DNA of 64,000 nucleotides from Eutrigla gurnardus. Taxonomy: Eukaryota > Chordata > Actinopteri > Perciformes > Triglidae. Location: contig OY741264.1 in NCBI GenBank assembly GCA_963514095.1, positions 30,349,598 through 30,413,597 of the forward strand. The letters run 5' to 3'. This document shows positions 21,160-31,974 of the stretch, piece after piece. Position 1 is the stretch's first letter, and each line of letters opens with the position of its first letter. Both the position numbers and the translations under genes were made by a program. Below the pieces are notes generated by a model, which saw only the letters and a program-made list of their open reading frames with translations, did no database searches and was not told where the DNA came from.

Positions 21160-21822
21160 AGGAATTTAGGGCAGGATTTGTGAAAAAATAAACATTCACT
21201 TTAAGTCTTTTAATGCTAATGGGTGATGAAGCGTTCAAAACCAAAAACAATGAGACCACACACATATCTCCCCATTGCCTTGAACAGGCTGTGTGCTGCA
21301 TGATGTACTGCAATTCGTGGTCCGAATTTCCCGCGCAGTCCGGCGGACGTGACGTCAAATGACGCTGAATGCGCGTACTCGACGGCTTGGAGACCAGAAG
21401 AAGACAAGCGCGGTGGACTCAAGTACTGTATGTGTAGTAATGGACTCTGCTTCGGCCGGAAAACGACCCACCACCACACAAAGTCCACTAAAAAGTAATA
21501 CCAAGAAGAAAACGAAGGTTTTATCAGCGGCAATTCGTCATCCTAAAGTTACACTAAAATAAACACTTGTTTACTTACTTCGTCGCTTGACATGATGCTG
21601 TTCGCAGATGTATGCGACCAACGTAGTTCCGCGGAGGCATGTGCGGAGGGCTTGTAGTAAACAGTCACGTGAACAGCGAGTAAAAAAATAACCGTGTCAC
21701 AGCATCAGCTGCACTGAAGAGTTCGTGCGCGCTACCGCGCCGGCTTGGCAGATGGCTGCAGTTACCCTAACGGCCGTCGTGTCACTGTTGAGTCTTATTT
21801 CTTGATCCTGCCCTAAGTCCGT
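21160..21822. mobile_element. TTAA-site element in the right palindrome arm
   Basis: Ends AGGAATTTAGGGCAGGAT and ATCCTGCCCTAAGTCCGT, flanked by TTAA (21156-21159, 21823-21826); the left arm shows the empty site. TTAA fits piggyBac or Kolobok. It contains a CpG-rich start and a small frame MDSASAGKRPTTTQSPLK (about 21439-21561) that may be a truncated transposon exon; no domain is recognised. Confidence 0.75.
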
Positions 21823-22005
21823 TTAAGAATTTGTGAATGTGTAAGTGTTGTGTTGTATTTGTGGAGAGAAAGAAAATCTACAAGTACACAACTCATAGAG
21901 TCTGTGACTTCAAATTTACTGATACACATACACAATCACTGTCACAACTACAAATTCCACTGTTACAGGTGCTCAAACCTTTTGCACCAATAATACCTTC
22001 ATAGT

Positions 22006-22057
22006 TTTTTTGGGAGGGAGAGAGGTAGTAGAGGGAGGAGGGTCAGCAGAGTCCAGG
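22006..22057 (+). other. Intron fragment of gene B
   Basis: Matches gene A intron from about 4925 (GGGAGGGAGAGAGGTAGTAG). It is the first unit-B gene sequence after the inserted cluster and is cut at CCAGG by the next element. Confidence 0.7.
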
Positions 22058-22303
22058 GGTGCAGTCGAAAGCTGTGTCCCAATTCAGGGTCTGCAGCCTT
22101 TGGAGGACCCAGCCTACGCGGTCTACGGAGGCAACACCTTCGGAGACTCCTCCGAAGGCTGGGTCAACCGTCGGTAAATGGGACGGTCTAACCTACGGAG
22201 CATTTCCTGATTGCGTCGCGACGTCATCACTTCTGCCGGCCAAGCCCGGGAAAAACACCGGTCAAAACAAAAATACGACAGACGAACATGATGGAGCCAG
22301 AGT

Positions 22304-22334
<31 letters not shown>

Positions 22335-22772
22335 TATTTTTTTTTTTCTTTTAAATTTTTTTTTTTTTTTTTTTTTTTGAGCAAGAGGAGAGGCGGCTGC
22401 GGCGACACTGTTTATCTCTGGCTGGGAGAGAGCCATGGGGAGGTAACGTTAAAGCTGTTATTTTAACCCATATTAATGTTCATACATAGCTAGCGTAGTA
22501 CGTGGTAATTAATATACCCGTTAATAAATGATACCGCTAAGTGACAAGCCATATTAAGTATAGATTGACATGGATAATGTAATTTAACCATAAGACTTAA
22601 TACAGGGTTCTGTAATTTTAATGCTGTTTTTCAAGGTCTGAAAAGTGCTTGAATCTTAGTTTAAATGCTTGGCTTATAAAGTGATTAAATTGAATAGTAA
22701 AATGTGTACGAACCCTGTAAATAACCCTGACTTAATTCAATATTTTATTCTTGCCTCTCTTTTAAACATTTA

Positions 22773-22982
22773 ATGACATGGCATCCGTCGATTGCATCAG
22801 CCCTGCAAACCCCGATGATGGACGATGTGGTGGACAGTGGAGACATGCATCCCACACCCCGCACCTTCCAGATGATGTCCCACTCAGAGCCAGAAGAGTC
22901 CAGGGTCCTTAGCATCCCATCCAGTCCAGCAGCACCACCAGGGACTCCTGCTCAGTCAATACTGTATATATGTTCTCTGTAA
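22773..22982 (+). pseudogene. Unknown C-terminal-like frame within the element
   Basis: About 69 codons, rich in S and P near the end (SIPSSPAAPPGTPAQSIL). It could be the last exon of a transposon gene; no family is recognised. It converges with the minus-strand Myb-like remnant, as the two genes of a Harbinger element do. Confidence 0.3.
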
Positions 22983-23311
22983 ATAGTTATTTCTGCTGAT
23001 CTTTTGTAAATAGTTCTACATGTTAAGAACACCCACTTGTCAATAGTTATTGTAACTTTGTAAATATTTGTTAATTACACAAAAAATTAATTATTTTCTT
23101 GTCACTGAAAAGCAGTTCAAAAGTTGACTTTAGTTGTAAATAAGAAATGGAACAGATAATGTTACAAGATTATACGATTTTAATTTAACTATATACAATA
23201 TTTGGAAAAGAAAATGGAACAATACAATATTTTTAATTAACAATTTAAATTACAAATCAACACAGAACTTAATCGGACAGAAAAAAAAACATCCACCACC
23301 CCCCAAAAAAT

Positions 23312-23497
23312 TCAATGCCTCTCAACCATTCTCTCCAATAAACTAAAAAGTCTCTCCATCCTCTCTCTTTCTCTCGTTTCCTCGCTCTCCCTCTGTAACT
23401 TCATGTCCTCCCTGATCAAATCCAGCAAGTCATCTGTTTTCCGCTTTCTTGCTGCTGTCGGTGGCCCTGTGTTCTTGGCCTCAACAGGTGGTCGTTC
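23312..23497 (-). pseudogene. Myb/SANT-like protein C-terminal tail
   Basis: A minus-strand frame of 61 codons with ARKRKTDDLLDLIREDMKLQ then an acidic/basic coiled-coil-like stretch ending LFSLLERMVERH and a stop. Such charged tails end the Myb/SANT-like proteins of fish transposons (from memory). The DNA-binding part is absent. Confidence 0.45.
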
Positions 23498-24324
23498 TCA
23501 TCCCGGACCCGGAGTTTGATCAAATCCTCAGTCTGCTCCTTGCTCTCTACAACAAAACGACATGTAAAGCACATTTCCTGTTATGTCAACATTAGGGCTT
23601 TGACTCCGAACTTCGTTATTCGAATATAATTCGAATATCAAAATATATATGTATATTCGAACGAATATTAGGCAGCCCTTAATATTCGAACCTGTTATGG
23701 GCATTTTTTTTTTGTAAATGTCTTTGCTTGAACATTGTTTTCAATTCAGATTCCGAGGCTTTTTCACGCCTGGTGAAGTTGTGTGAATCGCGAGCTCATT
23801 AGCAAGGCTATCATTGGTCATCTGGGCTCCTATAGGTGACGTTAGCGTCCTGGCTTGCGCCAATTTTGCAGAACAATGGCCGCGTCAACATCGACAACAG
23901 CCCGCACTCGCGCTCCTTCCCGAGAAACTAAAACCACAACTGAAACGTAAATAAAGTGAACGGTCAAACAGGAAGGAGGAGCTGCTGGACCTGAAGCCGG
24001 TCAGTGAACCAGCTGCTTATAAAACCAACATGTGGAGAAGTGGACGATGCGCTTTTTGTAGTCCATTATTGTAGTTTCTCCAGCGCAGACGCACGTCAAT
24101 CGCCGGTGCCGATCATCAGCTGTCAATCATCAGCGGCCGCGTTATAATGACGTAGCTTAGTGAAAGTCCGGTCGGATTCTCTGAGCACCGCGGTCGACTT
24201 TTCCTAAATCCTTTTGTGTTCTCCTATCGCCTTTCCTTAACCCTGTGACGTTTTCCCCAAAGGTCAAGGAATATGAGATAGGAATAGGAGTTAGGACCTT
24301 ATTTTTTGACTATTCGACTGCACC

Positions 24325-24743
24325 CCAGGTGAACTCTGAACAACAGGGTCTTGGGTCTCTTATGGAGGATGGGAAGCAGTTCTGCGGTCAATGGAACGAA
24401 CATCTGTGTCCTTTGGATTGAAAGTGACTGCTAAACTTCCCATCATGCATTGGGAAACTAGTAGCGCCTATGAAATCCGTTTAGTTTTTCCCCAATTTCC
24501 CATATATTGAGTAGCTGTCAGCAATAATAATTGCAATAATAATATAATAATAACTGTAATTGTTTGTCCAGTCTCTAGCAGACACATTTGCCAAATCTAG
24601 CATTATGTAAAACTGATTTAGAAAATAACATTTATTTTAATTAAAAATGTGGGGTTCTAACTTTTCTTTTTTTTTTTTTACTTGTGACTAAGTGTTCAGC
24701 TGTTTTACTAACATCTCCGTGTGATGTTACTGTTTTTCTGCAG
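24325..24743 (+). other. Intron 3' part of gene B
   Basis: Continues the intron after the CCAGG insertion, colinear with unit A 4981-5407. It ends in acceptor TTTTTCTGCAG. Confidence 0.7.
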
Positions 24744-24757
24744 ACGTCCAGCAGCTG

Positions 24758-25660
24758 ATGGCGTGTAAAGAAGAGGTTCCCTTTGAGCAGCAGGACTGGG
24801 GCTCCAGTCTGGACCAGGAGGATCCAGAGCCCCCACACATCAAAGAGGAACAGGAGGAAGTCTGGATCAGTCAGGAGGGAGAGCAGCTTCAACGGCTGGA
24901 GGAGGCTGATATCAAGTTCCCAGTCACTCTTGTCCCTGTGAAGAGTGAAGAAGATGAAGATGATGAAGAGAAGCCTCAGTTCTCAGGGCTGGCTTCAGCT
25001 GCAGCCAGCAGCTCAACTGAACAGATGAAAACAGAAGCTGGTGAAGAGGACTGTGGAGGACCGGAACAGCAACCAGATACTGATGGCATGACTGAAGACT
25101 CTTCTGACATTGATGACATGACTGAAGACTCATCTGATGACAGTGATGATTGGCAGGAGACCAGAGAACCTCAGTCAGGTTTAAAGGCATGGACCGATGA
25201 TAAAGTCCCTGACAGTGATCCTAGATGTAGTACTGGTGAGAAACCATTCAGATGCTCCGTATGTGGGAAAACATTTGACCATAGAAAAGATATGAAGATA
25301 CACATGAGAACTCACACAGGAGAAAAACCTTTTAGCTGTTCAGTTTGTAAGAGAACTTTCACGCAGATGAAAGGCTTAAAGGCACACATGAGAACTCACA
25401 CAGGAGAAAAACCTTTCAGCTGTTCAGTTTGTAAGAGTACTTTCACGCAGAGCAAAGGCTTAAAGACACACATGAGAACTCATACAGGAGAGAAACCTTT
25501 CAGTTGCTCAGTTTGTAAGGAATCTTTCATGTGGGGAGGAAGCATAAAGGCACACATGAGAACTCATACAGGAGAGAAACCTTTCAGCTGTTCAGTTTGT
25601 AAGAAACAATTCAAATACCTTCAAAGTGTAAAGAGACACATGAGATTTCACACAGGATAG
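24758..25660 (+). CDS. C2H2 zinc-finger protein B, 5 fingers
   Basis: A 300-residue paralogue of protein A, expected to be a nuclear DNA-binding regulator. The acidic N-terminus (about 163 residues, IKEEQEEVW and EDEDDEEKP motifs) is intact and in frame. Five C2H2 fingers run from 25247 to the stop, with TGEKP linkers. Finger 4 has an unusual helix (MWGGSIKAH) and finger 5 (KKQFKYLQSVKRH) is a divergent terminal finger also present, out of frame, after gene C. The acceptor at 24742-24743 gives the same VQQL-ATG context as in A. The first exon and promoter are interrupted by 8.4 kb of transposons, so its transcription is uncertain. Confidence 0.88.
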   Translation: MACKEEVPFEQQDWGSSLDQEDPEPPHIKEEQEEVWISQEGEQLQRLEEADIKFPVTLVPVKSEEDEDDEEKPQFSGLASAAASSSTEQMKTEAGEEDCGGPEQQPDTDGMTEDSSDIDDMTEDSSDDSDDWQETREPQSGLKAWTDDKVPDSDPRCSTGEKPFRCSVCGKTFDHRKDMKIHMRTHTGEKPFSCSVCKRTFTQMKGLKAHMRTHTGEKPFSCSVCKSTFTQSKGLKTHMRTHTGEKPFSCSVCKESFMWGGSIKAHMRTHTGEKPFSCSVCKKQFKYLQSVKRHMRFHTG

Positions 25661-26052
25661 ATGTTTCAGCTGCTCAGTTTGTAAACAAGACTCGGTGAAA
25701 CCTCGTATCTGGCTGGACCGTGTCTGGTCAATGTGCCTAATTGCAGATAAGTCAAACTTCTCAACTCAACGATTATTTTGTTAAACACCACATGAAATGA
25801 AATCCATCTCTCTCTCGACTCAAACTGTTTCTCCAATCTGCAGCCCACCAGTCAGTCACCATTGCAACACGTCATATGGTGATATTTTGGTATTTTTGTC
25901 AAGCCTTGTGCGAGTCATTTGTATAAATGCACGTTCACGGCTTTCTTCAGTAGACCACGGTGTTGCTCACAGATTTACTGATGCAGACGTGCGGCCGCGC
26001 TATTTTCACCAAGTCAGCTGCTGCGTCTGATGGACATGTATGAGGAAATAAA
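25661..26052 (+). terminator. 3' UTR and poly(A) signal of gene B
   Basis: Colinear with gene A's 3' UTR; AATAAA at 26047-26052. Confidence 0.7.
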
Positions 26053-28019
26053 GCGTATTACATGCAAAAAAGGAAATACGGCTGAAAAGAGCGTGGCAGA
26101 CATTTATGGGAGACCGACTGAATGCGAAGCCTAAAAGTCTACATTTACTAAACACGGATCTTAACTGAAACGTCATTATTGCACCATTCAAGCAGTGACT
26201 TGGTTTTTGTGTATTTGTGTGTGTAACCTACTTTATTGAGCGGCCTGTACTAGATGGTCTGGGTGAATGAAACTTCCTCGTGTGTGCTTTAGAGCACATT
26301 ATACTGGAATATCCGGGACTCCTATTTTGAGATGGCATGAACAGGAAGTGTCCTGTCTGTAATGTGCTGCTATGAACTATGTGAGCGCAATAAAGGAGTG
26401 GCCACACATGTATGACTTTATATGTTGCCCTTCTGACTGACTTCATTGAAAACACCTTTGAAAATAATAATGGTCACAATGTTAAAATAATAACAGCAGG
26501 CTGATATGAAGCCTACCTGTGGTACTTTAATGCAGTTTCAGAAAAATAAGGCAAAATACATGGATAAGAACATGGAATAACTGTCAAAAAGACATCGGTT
26601 TCCGATCGGAGTAACTGCTGACTGAACAGAGGCTGGAATAGGAAGCAGGATTCGGGCTTAGCGAGGGAACTTCAGGCTTAACTCTGGGTTTTCCAGCTTC
26701 TTTTGTCTGTCATTTGTCTGAATGCAAAATAGAATTCCACCACTAGATGGGAGTAATTCCCACACACTGTCTCTTTAAGTAATACAATGTTGAATGGGCA
26801 GCAGCTTTCTTCCTCCATGTTAAGCCCTGATTATGCTTGGAGACCGTGATGGTTCTGCGTTGGGTTTACGTGTCGAAATGCAATTCAATGCCACACCGGT
26901 AAAGGGCGCTATGTTTTTTGTAAAGAATGACCGACCGACCGAGACTCTTGACGTATATCGTCGTTAGCCTCGTTATAGTGTATTTGTTTACTTTCCGGCT
27001 TTAAACGTCCACAATTTTTCAGAACTTGGTGTTTTATTTCTTTGTGCAAAAGCGACAAGGTACAAACAATAAAACGAGGTGTAAATAATAAAAGTAGCCT
27101 TTTAAAAGTTTAAATGGCGGTGTTTATGAGTGGAAACCGGATAGCGGTCTCCAGCGGATGTAGTTAGCGGACCAATCACAGCCGATGCCGCTGCGTTGGT
27201 GTTGCGTCGCCTCGACGCACGTCTAGGATTTTTGGGAGGTGCACATCAGGCCCTTGCGTCGAACGCAAGGGGGGTCCGCAAGGACGCAAGGGGTCCGCAA
27301 GCCCTCTTGCGTTGTGTCGACGCGGAAGCATAACTTGGGCTTTAGTATTGATGCATTCAGAGAAGATGGATCCCTTGAATCTCCAAACTGTGTTCTGAAA
27401 AAGGTCCTCGTAAACAACAACAGGCCACGTTTGTGAAGAATATAGAAGCAGGAACTGAGAGTTAAACTCACACACACGTTTCTGGTCTAGTCCTCAAGGG
27501 GCCCTCAGCTATGACCTCATTTTAAGTGACTTTAAAGTTATGGATTTTTATTTACATACACTTTGAAGGCACACAAATAGTATAATAATAACTAATAGAT
27601 ATCACCATGAAACGTCCCCAGTTGATTACTGACAGTCAGTCAATTATTTAGTTAAACGTTTTCTGAAATACTTAAATATGCAATCGAGGCATTATCTAAC
27701 GGCAACTTTTAGTGAGTTTAGCAGAAATCTCAGATGTAAAAAAATAAAAATAAAATAAAAATACGTGTTATGGAAGCTAAATAAAACATTTAAGAATTGT
27801 TATGAGTGTCTCATATACTTACATAGCAAAGCTGTTTAAAACCAGACAACAAGCATTTAAAACACATTTTCACACTAATTGAATCAATAATTGGTGTTAG
27901 TAGAAATGAACCTTCACTCACAACCTTGTGTTCATTGATATGATGCTTCTGTTTTTGGTCCAAACAAACGATCTTCATCTGGTGTCGCCGCGCTGCTAAG
28001 ACTGCAAGCTTCTTTTCAA
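26053..28019. repeat. Unit B 3' flank, non-coding
   Basis: Single-copy version of the flank that is tandemly doubled in A. It lacks the SINE present in A, C and D and carries a private Harbinger-type MITE (26823-27341). No gene is supported. Confidence 0.7.
26823..27341. mobile_element. PIF/Harbinger-type MITE with TTA duplication
   Basis: A 519-bp element with ends AGCCCTGATTATGCTT and AAGCATAACTTGGGCT, flanked by TTA (26820-26822, 27342-27344). The paralogous site reads CATGTTAGTATTGATG without it. The right half has short inverted GCAAGGGGGTCCGCAAGGACG repeats that could form a hairpin. Non-coding. Confidence 0.8.
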
Positions 28020-28250
28020 AATACAATACAATGACTTTTTCATTACTTTTTTCAAAATACTATCTATGACTTCTTTTTCACAACTTTTTTCAAAATACTA
28101 TACTATGACTTTTTTCATAACTTCGACATACTATATATCATACCTTTTTTATTACATTTTCAGACAAATTATGCTATGACCTTTTTCTACATTGATGGCA
28201 TACTATACTCTAAATTTTCATGGCATAATATAACATTTTTTGACATAATT
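28020..28250. repeat. ACTATGACTTTTT minisatellite at end of unit B
   Basis: Degenerate 25-30 bp repeats as at 10916-11026. It marks the right edge of the plus-strand duplicated units. Confidence 0.65.
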
Positions 28251-30288
28251 TATTACAGAGAACATAGATAATTATTTTTCAGACGGCTGGCTCTTTTTCC
28301 GGTATGCAGCCTGAGAGTCCAACAACATCATCGCCTCGCTGTTCATGTTGGTGTTTTGAGAATCCCTGGGCTACATCCATAAAACGGAGCTGTATGAATG
28401 GAATGGATTTTTTTGCATCTCACTTCTAACCACTAGATGGTGCTATATGTTTCTAATTATTTCTCTGAAGCAAGGACTTGTCATACGGGTGAGAATAAAT
28501 CTATCACAAACTGGCAGTATAGAAACGTGAGCACATTGTGCCGTTTAATAACATCATAAAAACAATGTATGGGTATTTGATGGATTAGTTTATTTCTAAT
28601 ACATAAGAGTATTTTATCAGTTAACCAAGGTTACCACAATAGCAAATAGCAACTTTTAGGGTTGAAATACATTTGAATTCGTGCTGAACACTGAAATCTT
28701 CCCAATAATCTGAATAATCCACAGAACTCTCAATAGTGTTTATATGAAATATCAATAGTAAAATGTAGTTCTGTAGATAATCCAGATAATCATGACATTG
28801 TTTCCAGAAAGGCCCTGTGATAGACCGGCGACCTGTCCAGGGTGTACCCTGCCTTCGCCCAATGATAGCTGGGATTGGCTCCAGCCCCCCCGTGACCCTG
28901 AATACAGGATAAGCAGTAGACAATGGATGGATGGATGATCTATTTTCCTCAGATAATGCCAACTCGTTATTTGCTAAGATATCATAGCTCTTGAGATCTT
29001 AGATATTGATTTTTGTTTTTTTTTATTTACATGGTTTATTTATCTTTAACAGATTCAGATACATCCTTTCTCTAAAATGTTTAAAATCTGGAAATGGCAA
29101 TTCACTTATCTCAACCTCAGCAGATAAAACCAAAAACTTTGTGTTTGGCCAAATGCCACCAAGATTCAGTAAAAAGGGGAGGCATCAGGACGCAAAGAAC
29201 TTTAAAAAAAATAAGGAGGCCGTTTACATCTCTAATTGACACAATAGATGTTATATGATGAACCAAATTACTGACTGCACTATATTATAATTATCTTCCT
29301 TTCTTCTTCGCACTAGAATTATTAGCCATTTCTTTTGAGGTTCCTTTGATTTCTGTTATTATTGCCTCTTGTTTTTTCAATTGTTTTTTTGTTTGTTTGT
29401 TTTTCTGTTTGTTTGTTTGTGCTTGTAGTCTGAGGGAGGGTGAGGGATGGAGGGAGGGAGGGCAGGGAAATGAGGGAAAATTAGTAAAATGTAAATACTG
29501 TACCTCTGTTGTAATTGCATTACATGTAATTTTTTTTAGTGCTCAACAAAAAAAACGTATTAAAAGAAAAAGGACGCATCTTTGTCATTTTACAACTGCA
29601 GATGCTTCACGCTGCCACTTTAAGTACAGCTACTGTTTGGTAGCTGAAGGCATTTTAATTTAATTCAGGCTGCAACTCGCTGCACGTCAAGGACTCAGGA
29701 CTGTGTAGGCATCAGACTGAACAGGAGAGGAAGCCTCTCTTGATATACAGTAACAAACACTCAGCCGTTTATTATAAACTGCACTAAGTATCATGAATTA
29801 TGGTGTTTAAAATAGTGATTATAGTGCGTTTGATTGTTAATGGGGAGTGATTTCAAGGCTGCCGGGTTATCTTCAGCCAAATATTTAATCAGACTGGGAA
29901 TGACTAATTATCTTTAAAAAACTATGAAGTACACAATATGGTGTAGTCAGGAATATGTCTAAAACTTCAAAGTAAAATTTTAACTTATAAAGCTTACTTT
30001 TCACTTGACACTATGTGACTTCACATTGCATTGAAGTGTTGCATTATATTACACATTTCTTAATTTAAACATAATTTGGAAAGCATTCGCTCTCAAATAA
30101 TTCACGATGAAACATTTCATCAAATTGTTTCGTTTCTAATTTGAATCATTTTTAAATGTGATTTTCATTTCGTTTAGCTAGTCTACCTCCGAGCTCTTTA
30201 GATCAGATTCATCCAACAGCAGCAGCATTTTAAAGAGCAACGTTTAGCTTAGCTCGCAGTTTAAAGTCACTCAACCCCCCAAAAAAGT
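28251..30288. other. Single-copy flank, probable 3' side of the BBOX1-like gene
   Basis: Not matched elsewhere in the window except a retroposon tail at 28809-28937. It contains (TTTG)n and purine-rich tracts (29369-29478) and no supported gene. On the minus strand it lies downstream of the BBOX1-like stop and may include its 3' UTR. Confidence 0.5.
28809..28937 (+). mobile_element. L2-tail-type retroposon fragment
   Basis: Contains GACCTGTCCAGGGTGTACCC and ends (ATGG)n. Same family as 189-350. No clear target duplication was seen. Confidence 0.65.
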
Positions 30289-30449
30289 TCAAATCTTCCC
30301 GTGGACAGAGTTGTGGAGTATCCGGAGGCGAGACATGACTTCATCCCAGTCCAGGTAGGCGCCTTCGAGGTGTCGCGACCAGCCTGGCATGCTCGTGTAG
30401 TTCTTCCTCCCGTGCAGCAGACGCCAGTTATCAAAGGTCACTATGTCAC
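30289..30449 (-). CDS. BBOX1: Last exon of a gamma-butyrobetaine dioxygenase-like gene
   Basis: On the minus strand an acceptor (GGTGTTTCAG) is followed by 53 codons reading DIVTFDNWRLLHGRKNY, RHLEGAYLDWDEVMSRLRI and a stop at 30289-30291. This matches, from memory, the C-terminus of BBOX1, the Fe(II)/2-oxoglutarate dioxygenase that hydroxylates gamma-butyrobetaine in the last step of carnitine synthesis; the NWR..HGR segment is the end of the catalytic fold. The related TMLHE ends differently. The preceding intron is cut after about 55 bp by a hAT at 30506, beyond which the sequence belongs to a zinc-finger unit, so the rest of the gene is not in this window. It is either a severed pseudogene or a real gene interrupted by a large rearranged intron. 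Confidence 0.8.
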
Positions 30450-30505
30450 CTGAAACACCATAATAATAAATACCACTTAAAAGGAATACGTGATTCTATT
30501 CAGAA

Positions 30506-31708
30506 TAGGGATGCAAATTATCGAGTAATTCATTAATCGATAGTTGTTTCATCTTATCGATCGATGATCGATTAATTGATAAGCGGTAATTCTTCTGAGA
30601 AGCTGAATTTCCCTCTGAATAGGTTCTATCTACTGTATACGTAACATAAAATGCTATCTTTCTTATGATATGAAGAAAAATGCAAATCATATTTTGAATA
30701 ATTTAATTTTAATGCATCAATTTGGGGAATTTTGAGAACCAAAATATGACATATCATTTCCTGACCAATTTCTTACAAACTGCTGGTTCTGATCCAAATG
30801 TTGACATACTAAATGGGGTTGAGGAGATTAAGCATTCAAGAAAAGATGAAAACAAAAATGACTAAAACACAGTGCTGAGCCTTTAAACTATTAGTTTATT
30901 ATGACTATCATTATTATTATTATTATTATTATTATTAATAATAATATAAGTGGGTGAATATTCCTCAGCCTTCCTTGGTGTTTTGGTTTTGATCTCGTTC
31001 ACATACTTCGTCACTCGCCCATCTCTGAGCGACAACTGTCAATGAATGTGAATGTGTTCTAGCGGAATGTGGACAGGACAGGCGATGCGATGTGGGCGGT
31101 GAAGGAGAGAAAATAAGTTTAACTTTCTGCGATGCGAGTGAAGTGACCAAGCGGGTACCAATCAGAATGTAGAATAGAGATGATTGACAGTTGACGTCCA
31201 TAGAGAGTTCCATCGAGAGAGTTGCAGCTTGAAGTGGCCGCTGGCGGCAGTGAATTTTTTTTGCCAGCGAGTAGAATTCAGCGAGAAAGCGAGTGACGGG
31301 CGAGTAGCGACGTATGTGAACGGGGCTATACGCGCCGTCAAACTCGCCGTGGGGGACGCCTTGCCACGGCGACAGGGGAAAACAGAACGTTGATGAGCCG
31401 AACCAGCCGCGAGGATTTCCCCTTATAATACGCGCTGCGGAAGCAGAATCAAAATAATTTTGGGCGAACATTGAGCGGTGCGCCATAGTCTCGTCAATGT
31501 GTGGGAAACACTGCTCGTCTTGTTGTTGTCCTCAGAGCCCTGCTTCGCTTGTGTTTGCGCATGTGCGTCAAGTATGTCTGGCGTCAAACGCGCCCTCACG
31601 TGGACTGGCGGGGAATTACAAAACGCAATTAATTGCAATTAGTTTATTTAAATCGAGTAATTTCTTATCGACAATTAATCGATAATCGATTAATTGTTTG
31701 CATCCCTA
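30506..31708. mobile_element. hAT element with mismatched flanks (chimeric insertion)
   Basis: Ends TAGGGATGCAAATTATCG and TTAATTGTTTGCATCCCTA. The left flank is ATTCAGAA (BBOX1-side intron), the right flank CTCCGAAG, the same 8 bp used by a different hAT in the unit B promoter. A simple insertion should have equal flanks. The sister copy at 31975-33153 is inverted and has a perfect duplication. A MITE is nested inside (about 31008-31331), and an (ATT)n tract lies at 30910-30945. A minus-strand frame (30965-31486, starting MAHRSMFAQNYFD) is shared with the sister copy. Confidence 0.85.
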
Positions 31709-31760
31709 CTCCGAAGCAGAGTGGAAGTTTAAACGCACACATGAGAACTCATACAGGATA
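31709..31760 (+). pseudogene. Collapsed zinc-finger unit: promoter scrap fused to half a finger
   Basis: CTCCGAAGCAGAG (exon 1 region, as at 4310-4322) is followed directly by TGGAAGTTTAAACGCACAC, the second half of a finger ending HMRTHTG and the shared TAG stop. The remaining exon 1, intron, N-terminus and fingers are deleted. The 3' UTR continues to 33400, interrupted by a hAT. Confidence 0.8.
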
Positions 31761-31974
31761 GAAACCTTTCAGCTGCTCAGTTTGTAAACAAGACTCGGTG
31801 AAACCTCGTATCTGGCTGGACCGTGTCTGGTCAATGTACCTAATTGCAGATAAGTCAAACTTCTCAACTCAACGATTATTTTGTTAAACACCACATGAAA
31901 TGAAATCCATCTCTCACTTGATTCTTGATTCTGTTTCTACAATCTGCAGCCCACCAGTCAGTCACCATTGCAAC
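31761..31974 (+). repeat. 3' UTR of collapsed unit, first part
   Basis: Colinear with unit A from about 6914; broken at ATTGCAAC by a hAT. Confidence 0.7.

Larger units (their letters stand above)
15476..21965. mobile_element. Giant palindromic (foldback) element loaded with four insertions
   Basis: The outer ends are inverted copies (TAACAGTGGAATTTGTAG and its complement). With insertions removed, the left arm is 15476-15726, 16692-17101 and 18771-18900, and the right arm is 19191-19310, 20633-21155 and 21823-21965. Each totals about 0.8 kb and matches the other closely, around a loop of about 290 bp (18901-19190). Insertions are IS3EU-like 15733-16691, hAT-like 17107-18770, Harbinger 19311-20630 and a TTAA element 21160-21822. 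Each is absent from the opposite arm, which gives the empty site. Both arms carry doubled AGCCAATCAGAGGAGAGG boxes. The right end may extend to about 22004. No protein of its own is recognisable. Confidence 0.85.
22058..24324. mobile_element. 2.3-kb element with 5-bp CCAGG duplication in the gene B intron
   Basis: Ends GGTGCAGTCGAAAG and CTATTCGACTGCACC; flanked by CCAGG (22053-22057, 24325-24329), with the empty site in genes A and C. Inside are a second transposon end (GCTGTGTCCCAATTCAGGG at 22069), a (TA)n/poly(T) tract (22310-22380), a TTCGAATA-rich repeat at 23595-23690, a plus frame of unknown kind (22773-22982) and a Myb/SANT-like C-terminus on the minus strand (23312-23497). It is probably composite. 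Confidence 0.7.

Noticed and set aside
30965..31486. 173-codon frame in the hAT as a genuine transposase
   Set aside because: It extends through a nested MITE and has no BED finger or hAT catalytic motif, although its first part may derive from an element gene.
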